The position numbers and the translations under genes were made by a program. A stretch of 14,995 nt of DNA, from the NCBI GenBank assembly GCA_949297565.1, contig CASFUI010000251.1, positions 1 through 14,995 on the forward strand, given 5' to 3'. Below the pieces are notes generated by a model that had not been told where the DNA came from, did no database searches, and saw only the letters and a list, made by a program, of their open reading frames with translations. Below are positions 6,164-13,514 of this stretch, one piece after another. How positions within the stretch are numbered: the first letter of the stretch is position 1; each line of letters begins with the position of its first letter. Source of the stretch: an uncultured Eubacteriales bacterium (GTDB taxonomy: Bacteria > Bacillota > Clostridia > Lachnospirales > Lachnospiraceae).

Positions 6164-8341
6164 ATGAAGTCAAGAGGATATGCTTTACAGGGTCAGGTTA
6201 CAGTTTATGCTGCGTTATCTTTATCTCTTGTTATTTCATTAGTGTGTGTATGTATACAATCTGTTCAGGTCTCGTTGATATATTCAGAGCTTGATATGGC
6301 GGCCAGACTTTCTATTGAGTCGGTTTTTGCGGGATATATGAACGATATGCTTAAAGAGTTTGATGTAATGGTTTTGGGAGAGGAACAGGGCTGTGATGAA
6401 AAGCTTCAATATTATGTAAAGTTTAATACAGAAAATATATGCGGAAAAGAAAACATAAAATATATAAATGCTCAAATTTCCGGACGCAGTTATATGACAG
6501 ATTATGGAGGGGACGCATTAAAACAGCAGGCTCTTGAGTATATGAAATATGCAGAAGCTTCAAATATAGCAGCGTCAATTATGAATATAGAAAAAGAGAC
6601 AAAAAAATCACAGTGTATTAACGAAGTTGTGCAGGATATTCAAGATGTTGAAGAACAGCTTGTTTATATGGATGAGATTACACTGGAACTTATAAGTCTT
6701 GTTGAAGGAATAAAAACGGATAAGAACGGAATTATTATAAGGGACGGAAAACCTGTAATATCAGGAGAGTATTTTGCCAAGTCGTTAATAATGGGGCCGC
6801 TGTCACCGCAAACAGCTGCCGTTGACCACGAAGCTGTATATAAATCGGTATCCGGTATGGGAAGTTTGTATACAGATGTTTCTCAAATAATTGAAGATAT
6901 GAGGGATAATATCAGTTTATTTGAAGAAACAGGAGAGGGAGCTGTTCAGAACGCATATAAAAATAACCTTGAAAAGTTAAAAGACACAGTAACTTCAGTT
7001 TTGAAAAAAACAGAGGAAGCACTCAGTTTAATCGAATTATATGAGAACAAAAGGGATGAAAGGTCAGACGGAATAGATGAATGTATATTAAAGCTGATAA
7101 GCAACAGAGAGCTTTTGGGTGATGAGCTGTGCGATACTATGGTATCTGATTTTAAAGGTATGAACAGAGAAGCAAACAGAGATGAAATGTGTAATATCGC
7201 CTTTATGCGAACGGGACTTGAAAATAACTATCGTATATTAAGCAATGCAAACCGTCTGCTTGAGTGTCTTGATATTTCTCTGGCGGAGTCAAAGTCGGGT
7301 GATAACGAAGAGAATATAAGAACATTTGAGGAAAGTTTACGCGGTATAAGCAACACGCTTTTAAAATTTAACTATAATGGTATTGACTTTGAAGCCTCTG
7401 AAAATAAACTTGAACAGATAAAAAAACTGAAAAATTTATTAACTCAGGGAATTTCGGAAATTGTGCTGGAGGGTATAGATGTGTCCGACAGACAGTTTGA
7501 ATATCAGGGATTGGCTGAAAATTTTATTTCAGAAGGCATTTCAGATATATCAAAAACATCAGATAAAGATAATGAAAGCGATAGCTATAAACAGAATTAC
7601 ACACAAAATGCAAACGATATGTTTATGTATTGTGAATATATTATAGAACATTTTCCGTGTTTTATGGATAAAAATGAATGGAGTTCCATATTTTATCCGT
7701 TGGAATATATTATTGCCGGCAGTCACAGTGACAGAGAAAATATAAACAGTATAGTTATAAAGCTTTCGTTTATAAGAGAAGGAATTAATATGTCTCATCT
7801 GCTTCTTGACAGTAAAAAAAGAAGTGAGGCTTTCGCTCTGGCAAGTTCTTTGGTCGGTTTTACAGGAAACGCGGCGGTGATAAAAGCAGCGCAGTATTTG
7901 ATTATGGGAGTCTGGGCATATGGGGAAAGTCTTATGGATGTAAGGAGACTGTATAATGGGGAAGAACTTCCGATTATAAAAACTGCATCAGACTGGAAAG
8001 TGTCACTGGACAATCTGTTTGCTATGAATTTTGACGATGACGGCTTTGAAGGTATGGATGCGGAAAATGTAAAAGACAGAGGAAGACTGCAAAGGTTTTC
8101 AGAGGGAAAAATGAATTACCTTGATTATCTTGAGATGCTTCTTATGTCAGTGGGAGATAAAGAAAAAAATTATAGGGCAATGACGGCTATGGAACTTAAA
8201 ATGATTTCAATGGGACACTCTGATTTCAGAATGAACAGCCAGATATATGAGGCTGTGGGAACGGTTACTGTTGAGTTAAAAAAGAAAAATCATATTGCAT
8301 CGAGAGTTTATGAAAAAAGAGTGAATTACGGATACATATAG
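6164..8341 (+). CDS. Large DUF5702-type surface protein of the Tad locus
   Basis: A 725-residue protein with a single N-terminal membrane segment (about 13-32) directly after a basic stretch and GQVTVYAALSL, resembling the start of a TadE/TadG-like pseudopilin but without the usual glutamate at position 5. The segment QVSLIYSELDMAARLSIESVFAGY and the following DMLKEFDVMVLG match the N-terminal pattern of DUF5702 proteins found in Tad loci of Clostridia. Most of the rest is acidic, Lys/Glu/Asn-rich and probably helical or coiled-coil (about 130-190, 265-330, 360-450). It is probably anchored in the membrane with the bulk outside, as a minor pilin, tip protein or adhesin. The ribosome site is weak (AGG about 10 nt before ATG 6164). 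A 104-bp gap without a gene follows it. Confidence 0.72.
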   Translation: MKSRGYALQGQVTVYAALSLSLVISLVCVCIQSVQVSLIYSELDMAARLSIESVFAGYMNDMLKEFDVMVLGEEQGCDEKLQYYVKFNTENICGKENIKYINAQISGRSYMTDYGGDALKQQALEYMKYAEASNIAASIMNIEKETKKSQCINEVVQDIQDVEEQLVYMDEITLELISLVEGIKTDKNGIIIRDGKPVISGEYFAKSLIMGPLSPQTAAVDHEAVYKSVSGMGSLYTDVSQIIEDMRDNISLFEETGEGAVQNAYKNNLEKLKDTVTSVLKKTEEALSLIELYENKRDERSDGIDECILKLISNRELLGDELCDTMVSDFKGMNREANRDEMCNIAFMRTGLENNYRILSNANRLLECLDISLAESKSGDNEENIRTFEESLRGISNTLLKFNYNGIDFEASENKLEQIKKLKNLLTQGISEIVLEGIDVSDRQFEYQGLAENFISEGISDISKTSDKDNESDSYKQNYTQNANDMFMYCEYIIEHFPCFMDKNEWSSIFYPLEYIIAGSHSDRENINSIVIKLSFIREGINMSHLLLDSKKRSEAFALASSLVGFTGNAAVIKAAQYLIMGVWAYGESLMDVRRLYNGEELPIIKTASDWKVSLDNLFAMNFDDDGFEGMDAENVKDRGRLQRFSEGKMNYLDYLEMLLMSVGDKEKNYRAMTAMELKMISMGHSDFRMNSQIYEAVGTVTVELKKKNHIASRVYEKRVNYGYI

Positions 8342-8445
8342 TTCGGGGAATATTATCACAGCTGGACATTTTTGCTGCCGGAGTGAGTCATTGTTATAGA
8401 GAATAAATTAAAATTAAAAACAATCAGGACAGGCGGAAAAATAAA

Positions 8446-9345
8446 ATGTATGAAATGACAATGATTCATAACGCCAAATTAAATAAAATCAAAGTTAACA
8501 ACAGAGATTATAATGTGCACAGCGGCAAAATGTCTGTTGTCAGTATTTTCGGCAGCAAAAAGGTTTATTTGCCGGCGTCGGCGACCGTGGAAGCCTCATT
8601 GGTTATACCGATTTATATTTATGCGGTTCTTGCAGTTATGTATATTATGCAGATTTTAAGTGTAAAAAGTGATGTGGACAGAGCTGTTTACAATGCGCTT
8701 CGCTCTATGTCAAAGCATGCGTATATGTATGAAAATTATAATACAGTTTTTTCACAGCAGGAGATGTATTTGCAGATTGTGTCTGAACTTGGAGCGGAGT
8801 ATGCAAACAGACATAATATTGTGGGCGGAAATGCGGGAATTGTTGTATTGCAGGAATCTTCAGAAGAAAGCGGGAGCGAATTGAAATTTTCGCTGAGGTA
8901 TTCAGTAAAAAATCCTTTTAACATATTCGGACTCGGGGTTTTCAGAATTAATCAGAAGTTCTGCGCAGAGGCATGGATCGGGCAGGAATACGCCAAAAAG
9001 TGGAAAAATAATAAGCAATCAGAGAACATGGTTTATATTACGTCACAGGGGACGGTTTATCATAAAAGCAGAGATTGCAGAACAATAAATATAAAAATTG
9101 AGATGATCAGTTCCGCGGATCTGGAGCGTCGTAGAAACAGCTCGGGAGCAAGGTATTATCCATGTGAGAAGTGTAGTGATTCCGTAAAACAAGAAAATTC
9201 TTTGCAGACAGGTCAAATTTATATTACAGATTACGGTGACAGATATCATTTTGATATAAATTGCAGCGCCCTGAAAAGAACAGTGTTTGAAATTCCTTTT
9301 TCTGCTGTTGGAGAGAGAAGTGCGTGCAAAATATGCAGCCAGTAA
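8446..9345 (+). CDS. TadE-like pseudopilin with duplicated Cys/His module
   Basis: A 299-residue TadE-like protein. A hydrophilic leader of 44 residues precedes a typical pseudopilin start, A44|SATVEASLVIPIYIYAVL, with glutamate at mature position 5. A beta-rich region follows (about 128-182). The C-terminus carries two copies of a small module: VYITSQGTVYHKSRDC (C211) with CEKC at 240-243, and IYITDYGDRYHFDINC (C273) with CKIC at 294-297. Each has a YIT-x(5)-YH-x(4)-C unit and a closing CxxC, which could bind a metal ion or form disulfides outside the cell. The ribosome site AGGCGGA (8431-8437) lies 8 nt before the ATG. The TadE-like core is well supported; the role of the tail is unknown. 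Confidence 0.8.
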   Translation: MYEMTMIHNAKLNKIKVNNRDYNVHSGKMSVVSIFGSKKVYLPASATVEASLVIPIYIYAVLAVMYIMQILSVKSDVDRAVYNALRSMSKHAYMYENYNTVFSQQEMYLQIVSELGAEYANRHNIVGGNAGIVVLQESSEESGSELKFSLRYSVKNPFNIFGLGVFRINQKFCAEAWIGQEYAKKWKNNKQSENMVYITSQGTVYHKSRDCRTINIKIEMISSADLERRRNSSGARYYPCEKCSDSVKQENSLQTGQIYITDYGDRYHFDINCSALKRTVFEIPFSAVGERSACKICSQ

Positions 9346-9369
9346 ATATAAATGTTTTAGGAGGAAAAA

Positions 9370-9786
9370 ATAACGGAAAATATTATATTAATTTTATCAC
9401 TGATAGTTTTATCGGTGGAGGATATTAGACATAAGTCGCTTAGCGCCGGAAGCCTGCTGATTTTTTATACCGCGGCTGTTGTGACCGGAATTATTACAGA
9501 TAAATTTATGGCTTCACAATATATTTCGGGCGCAATATTTATAGCATTATTAGCTGCTGTAAGCAGAATTACGAATTGTATAGGAATGGGTGATGTTGTT
9601 GTGTCTGCAATAATTTTATGTTTAAAGGGTACGGTGTTTACTGTTTTAGTGTTTACATCTGCAATGACATTGTTGGGAGTGATTAATATTATAAGAATAT
9701 TGGTAAGAAAAGTATCATGGAAATCTACAGTTCCGTTTGTTCCGTATATGGGAATATGTGCTGCGGGGATGGTGCTATGCGGCTGA
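9370..9786 (+). CDS. Second A24 prepilin peptidase, apparent non-canonical start (ATA/ACG)
   Basis: A second prepilin-peptidase-like membrane protein. The first ordinary start in frame, GTG 9415, would leave the catalytic Asp only two residues from the N-terminus and remove the first membrane segment. Reading upstream in frame, codons from 9370 encode TENIILILSLIVLSVEDIRH, which supplies that segment and puts Asp at residue 18. A perfect AGGAGG (9359-9364) lies 5 nt before ATA 9370 and 8 nt before ACG 9373; a stop lies in frame at 9358-9360. Other family motifs are present: GMGD (Asp 75) and a C-terminal PFVPYM. Length would be 138 residues. Start could be ATA, ACG, or an ATG altered by mutation or sequencing error. 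It overlaps the next gene by 10 nt. Confidence 0.75.
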   Translation: MTENIILILSLIVLSVEDIRHKSLSAGSLLIFYTAAVVTGIITDKFMASQYISGAIFIALLAAVSRITNCIGMGDVVVSAIILCLKGTVFTVLVFTSAMTLLGVINIIRILVRKVSWKSTVPFVPYMGICAAGMVLCG

Positions 9787-10127
9787 GAGCTTCATTTACG
9801 GTTGAAAATTCTGTGATAATTCCTGTATTTACTTTGATTATAGTCACATTGATTTTATTTGCTTTGGAATGGCATGACAGCCAGATTATAAAAAACGCGG
9901 AGTTTCAAATGGCCATAAAAACTGAACAGGAGCAGCTTGATGATAGTTCTGATGAATTTGAGTATGCTTTGGAAAACACAGCGGAATATATTAAGGAAAA
10001 GACATTTTTTGGCATTTCGGAAAGAGACAGGCTTGAAAAAGATATAGCTGAAAATATTTCTGTAAAAAACAACAGGCAGCCGGAGTTTATCAGAATGGTA
10101 AACGCCGCGCGGAAATTAAAGAGGTGA
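9777..10127 (+). CDS. Second TadE-like pseudopilin
   Basis: A 116-residue pseudopilin. A very short leader (MRLRA) is followed by SFTVENSVIIPVFTLIIVTLILFAL: cleavage after A5 puts glutamate at mature position 5 and gives the typical TVE(N/A)S(L/V)(V)IP start shared with the larger TadE-like protein at 8446. The remaining part is acidic and helical (about 40-110). ATG 9777 overlaps the end of the prepilin peptidase gene by 10 nt and has GGGGAT upstream; the longer frame from 9717 is a shadow of that gene. It is likely a minor pilin or assembly factor co-processed with the Flp pilin. Confidence 0.82.
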   Translation: MRLRASFTVENSVIIPVFTLIIVTLILFALEWHDSQIIKNAEFQMAIKTEQEQLDDSSDEFEYALENTAEYIKEKTFFGISERDRLEKDIAENISVKNNRQPEFIRMVNAARKLKR

Positions 10128-10131
10128 TAGT

Positions 10132-11523
10132 GTGCCGGTAAAATACGAACAGGAGAATAATATAACATATGTTGTAATTGAAAATGAGCTTTGTCTGCCG
10201 GACAGCGAATATGAACAGAGGATGATAGAAAAAAACAGTATAGCAGGTCTGCTGTCAATGCAGGTGAGACGTATTAACAATCAGGTATTTTACTTTTATG
10301 ACATAACATCCAGACAAACGCTGAGCAAACTGTTTGCGTATAGCTGTGTTAAGTGGGATGATTTTGTAATGGTTATCCGTGAACTGGAAAATGTAGCAAA
10401 ATCAGTTGACGAATATATGCTTGGATTAGATTCTATGATAATAAGCCCAGAATATATATACCTTGATTCTGTAAGAAAAAGATTAGAGTTCATCTATTTT
10501 CCGGGCAAATGCAAAGAATTTTCGGACATAAGTATTGAGCAGGAGATAAAGAAGCTGTTTGACTATCTGCTGGAGAGATTCGACCATGATGATAAGGAAC
10601 ATCTAATGGCGGTATATGAAATTTATCAGAGAGTGATACAGAACGGGTACAAAGTCTGTGCCATGACCGAATTATTAGGGGATTTTGACACGAATGATAT
10701 AACCCGGCAGGTACTTAATAAATCAGACCAATGTAACAATGCTAAGAATTGTGACGGTTCTGATTTAAAAAATATTATTCCCGATATTATTCCGCCCGAG
10801 ATTATAGAGGATGAGACAGAAGAAAAAAATATGAAAGCAATTAGAGCGGTTAATGCGGTAAAGATACTTTCTGCGCTTCTGTTTGTTGCGTTTATAATAA
10901 AGTCGTTTATACCTTCAATATTGCCTGTTAAGATAAACAGCACGGCATCATTTATAGCCGCGGCTGTGAGCGCCTTGGTTTATATTGCTCTGGATAAGCT
11001 TCCCGATGAACTTTTTGCAAAATTAAAAAGCCGCAGCATCAGTCAGAAATATTCTTATGATAAACAAGAAGACGTCATACACTCTGAAGCAGAGTTGTCT
11101 GCGGACAGTTCCGGCAAAAGTTTGACTGATGGTGATAAAACCGGTGAATTTTTTACGGAAAAAGAAATGGAACATACAGTACTTTTATCGGATTATTTGC
11201 GCAGTATGCAGAAAAAAGAGCAGCAGATGCGTCTTATTTATGTCGGAGAAGATGAAACGGCGGAGAATATATATGTTGATAAACTGCCGTGTGTAGTAGG
11301 AAGCATGAGAGAGCGATGTAATCATGTTGTATCAAGCAGGCTTGTGAGCCATATACATATGTGTATTTTAAAAATAGAAGATGATTATTATATAGAAGAT
11401 ATGAACTCCACGAACGGAACATGGGTCAACGGAAAGAGAATAATGTCTAATGAGAGGAGCTGTGTGAGAAACGGGGATGAGGTGATTATTGCCACCTTGC
11501 CTTATAAGGTTGAAATAACCTAG
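10132..11523 (+). CDS. Membrane protein with DUF6382-like and FHA domains
   Basis: A 463-residue protein that ends the Tad operon. Residues about 1-185 resemble the DUF6382 domain often fused to FHA domains in Clostridia. A flexible acidic linker (205-235) leads to two membrane segments (about 243-263 and 270-287), then another linker and a C-terminal FHA domain (about 378-463). The FHA core is recognisable: CVVGSMRERCN, SSRLVSHIHM and NSTNGTWVNG (425-434), the last being the conserved loop that helps bind phosphothreonine peptides. A TVLL segment at 349-352 could be a phosphorylation site. Both domains should face the cytoplasm. GTG 10132 follows AGGTGA. It may link pilus assembly to a Ser/Thr kinase encoded elsewhere; partner and ligand are unknown. 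Confidence 0.85.
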   Translation: MPVKYEQENNITYVVIENELCLPDSEYEQRMIEKNSIAGLLSMQVRRINNQVFYFYDITSRQTLSKLFAYSCVKWDDFVMVIRELENVAKSVDEYMLGLDSMIISPEYIYLDSVRKRLEFIYFPGKCKEFSDISIEQEIKKLFDYLLERFDHDDKEHLMAVYEIYQRVIQNGYKVCAMTELLGDFDTNDITRQVLNKSDQCNNAKNCDGSDLKNIIPDIIPPEIIEDETEEKNMKAIRAVNAVKILSALLFVAFIIKSFIPSILPVKINSTASFIAAAVSALVYIALDKLPDELFAKLKSRSISQKYSYDKQEDVIHSEAELSADSSGKSLTDGDKTGEFFTEKEMEHTVLLSDYLRSMQKKEQQMRLIYVGEDETAENIYVDKLPCVVGSMRERCNHVVSSRLVSHIHMCILKIEDDYYIEDMNSTNGTWVNGKRIMSNERSCVRNGDEVIIATLPYKVEIT

Positions 11524-11538
11524 ATTTTATGCTATATT
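11510..11538 (+). promoter_or_regulatory. Promoter of the flavodoxin/SCP2 gene, inside the end of the FHA gene
   Basis: TTGAAA (11510-11515), a 17-bp spacer and TATATT (11533-11538) preceded by an extended TG (11530-11531) form a good sigma-A promoter. The -35 element overlaps the last codons of the FHA gene. No strong terminator separates the two genes; only a weak 5-bp hairpin AGGTT/AACCT is present at the FHA stop, so some read-through from the Tad operon is likely. Confidence 0.65.
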
Positions 11539-11571
11539 CACACTATCGTAAAAGTGAAAGGAATATCGTAT

Positions 11572-12564
11572 ATGAAGGTTAATATATATTATGGAGGAAG
11601 AGGGGTTGTTGATGACCCTACGATTTTTGTTATTAATAAAATCCAGGAAGTTCTTGAGGAATTAAATGTTTCGGTTGAGCGATATAATCTTTTTGAGATG
11701 AAAAATCAGATTACGACACTGTCACAGACTGTTACAGAGGCAGATGCCGTAGTTATGGCTACAACAGTCGAGTGGATTGGAATGGGCGGATATATGCAGA
11801 CCTTGCTTGACGCATGCTGGCTTTATGCCGACAAGAGTAAAATCGGAAATGTCTATATGTTTCCTGTCGTAATGTCAAAGACATATGGTGAAAGGGAAGT
11901 TTCCCTTGCAATCATAAATTCTTGGGAAATGCTGGGGGGACGGACAGGAAGCGGAATAAGCGGTTATGTAGATGACACGACGGAATTTGAGTTCAACAGT
12001 AAATATATTGAATATATAGAAAAGCAGTCTGAAAATATATATCGCACTGTTTCTCAGAAACGTTTAACGCTGCCTTCAAGCAGTATGACTATAAAAGACA
12101 GTGTTATGAAGGATGTAATACGCTTTACGCCTCAGGAGAGCGAACAGCTTTCCAAATATGCGTCTGATGATGCGTTTGTAAAAACACAGAAGAAAGATAT
12201 AGAATCCCTTGCGTCTATTTATAAGGAACTTTTAAATGATGAGGAAAACGGCGGAGATGACTATTATTTGGATGTGTTCAAAGATAATTTTAAGCCGGGA
12301 ATAGGATTTTCGGGAAGCTATATGATTGTAATAACCGACAAGGGCAAGAGTATAAAAATACAGGTGAACAATGATAAGCTTGATGCTCAATTCGGTGATA
12401 ATAAAGATGCTGATGTTATTGCGCGACTCAGTAAGTCGGTATTTGATGATATTGTATCGGGTAAAGTTACCTTTCACAGAGCATTTATGACAGGCGATAT
12501 GACTGCAAAAGGCAACTTTAGAAGTTTGAGAATGCTCGATACTCTGTTTAGCTTTGCAGGTTGA
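11572..12564 (+). CDS. Flavodoxin-fold NAD(P)H/FMN reductase-like protein fused to an SCP2 domain
   Basis: A cytoplasmic protein of 330 residues with two domains. Residues 1-150 have the flavodoxin-like pattern of NADPH-dependent FMN reductases: strand MKVNIYYGG, helix, strand ADAVVMATTVEWIGMGGYMQTLLDAC, strand NVYMFPVV. The loop after the first strand is GGRGVVDDP, not a classical FMN phosphate loop. Residues about 228-327 match an SCP2 sterol-carrier-like domain: a beta sheet (SYMIVITDKGKSIKIQV), ADVIARLSKSVFDDIVSGKVTFHRAFMTGDMTAKGN. In bacteria SCP2 domains bind lipophilic or thioester ligands. ATG 11572 has AAAGGA 9 nt upstream; GTG 11554 is also in frame but less good. The reaction is unknown. 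Its stop touches that of the convergent kinase gene. Confidence 0.82.
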   Translation: MKVNIYYGGRGVVDDPTIFVINKIQEVLEELNVSVERYNLFEMKNQITTLSQTVTEADAVVMATTVEWIGMGGYMQTLLDACWLYADKSKIGNVYMFPVVMSKTYGEREVSLAIINSWEMLGGRTGSGISGYVDDTTEFEFNSKYIEYIEKQSENIYRTVSQKRLTLPSSSMTIKDSVMKDVIRFTPQESEQLSKYASDDAFVKTQKKDIESLASIYKELLNDEENGGDDYYLDVFKDNFKPGIGFSGSYMIVITDKGKSIKIQVNNDKLDAQFGDNKDADVIARLSKSVFDDIVSGKVTFHRAFMTGDMTAKGNFRSLRMLDTLFSFAG

Positions 12565-13353
12565 TTACAGTATACGCAGAACCGGAAGATTAATATGAAA
12601 GTGAGTTGATTGGGAATCCTGTGAAACAGACAGATTTCCGTTGTGAGTCATGCATACCCTCATGACAATATACAGTCCAAGACCGCTGTGATTCTTTTTG
12701 TTTGTATAAAAAGCGCTTGTAAGTATATCAATGTCATCTGGTGAATGTGTCACATCGTCAGAGGTCTGTCCAAGTGTCATAGGAAGATGAATTTCGGGCA
12801 GATGTCCCTTATTTGAGACAGTTATTGTGTATGTCGTCAGGTCTTCGCTCAGACGAGAGCTTATTGTGATTGTGTCGTTGTTTTGAGTTGCGTCATAGCT
12901 GTTTGAAATCAATTCATTAAAAGCAATCAAAATATGCTCGCTGTCGGCATCTATCTCTATTTTTTTATCTTCGACATTAAAAGAAAACAACCGTTCTTCG
13001 TTGGGATAGCGGTTATCAGCTTCATCGGGAAGCTGGTAGAGAATATCGTTTATGAGAACAGGGGCTTTTTGGGGGAACACACAGTATCGGCACAGACTTG
13101 TTCTCTGCATTAATTCTGTGAGTTCATTAATCGATGTGCCTAGATTATTCCAGAATTTAAAGTCTTTTGTTTCAGGATACTTTGAACTGATTATCTGATA
13201 GGAAGAGCCAATGAAAGACAGATGATTCAATATTTCGTGGCTTGCTATGCTTAGATTTTTGTAGTGGCATGCGGTCTCTTTTTCGAGGAGCTCTTTTAGC
13301 TTAGGAGATTCTTCTTTGAAACGGTTTAGTGCATCATAATCTTTTTTGTTCAT
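12565..13353 (-). CDS. Soluble orphan histidine kinase
   Basis: A 262-residue cytoplasmic sensor histidine kinase with no membrane segment and no obvious sensor domain. A short N-terminal helix leads to the phospho-acceptor box SHEILNHLSFIGS (H39, with the HExxN arrangement), followed by an ATPase domain with N-box FNELISNSYDAT (N151), a G1-like SNKG in place of the common DxGxG, and G2 box SGLGLYIV (223-230) before HNGNLSV. Three cysteines, C29 and the CRYC pair C88/C91, flank the dimerisation helices and could sense redox state or metal. The ATG at 13353 has AGAGGA 7 nt upstream and is preferred over TTG 13359. No response regulator is adjacent. The stop abuts the stop of the gene at 11572. 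Confidence 0.87.
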   Translation of the reverse strand: MNKKDYDALNRFKEESPKLKELLEKETACHYKNLSIASHEILNHLSFIGSSYQIISSKYPETKDFKFWNNLGTSINELTELMQRTSLCRYCVFPQKAPVLINDILYQLPDEADNRYPNEERLFSFNVEDKKIEIDADSEHILIAFNELISNSYDATQNNDTITISSRLSEDLTTYTITVSNKGHLPEIHLPMTLGQTSDDVTHSPDDIDILTSAFYTNKKNHSGLGLYIVMRVCMTHNGNLSVSQDSQSTHFHINLPVLRIL

Positions 13354-13418
13354 AAGCAATTCCTCTTTTCGTTTTATAAAGTTGTTAAAATTTATTGATA
13401 TAAAAGGTTTTTTAAGTT

Positions 13419-13470
13419 ATTATATTGAAAGTATATACTTGTTGAGATTGAGTGTAAACAAAAGTATTTC
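13419..13470. promoter_or_regulatory. Divergent control region with a 12-bp palindrome
   Basis: Between the leftward kinase and the rightward HIT gene lies a perfect palindrome AAGTATATACTT (13429-13440). On the minus strand a perfect TATAAT (13424-13419) would be the kinase -10, although no good -35 is seen; the palindrome would then sit in the spacer, a classic operator place. Rightward, TTGAGA (13442-13447) with a 17-bp spacer and TATTTC (13465-13470) is a weak candidate promoter for the HIT gene, immediately beside the palindrome. Confidence 0.4.
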
Positions 13471-13514
13471 GACAAAATATTACAAAAAAGTATTGTAAGG
13501 TGGTGCGTTGTTTT

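Noticed and set aside
8342..8445. Lost gene or internal promoter in the gap after the DUF5702 gene
   Set aside because: After the TAG the same frame continues for 15 codons to a TGA, too short to show decay. A possible TTGCTG/TATAGA pair (8372-8377, 8395-8400) matches consensus poorly.
11501..11525. Terminator at the end of the FHA gene
   Set aside because: Only a 5-bp AT-rich stem is present, without a proper T tract.
13469..13496. TCGACA-16-TATTGT as promoter for the HIT gene
   Set aside because: The transcript would begin within or after the AAGGTGG ribosome site, leaving no usable leader.
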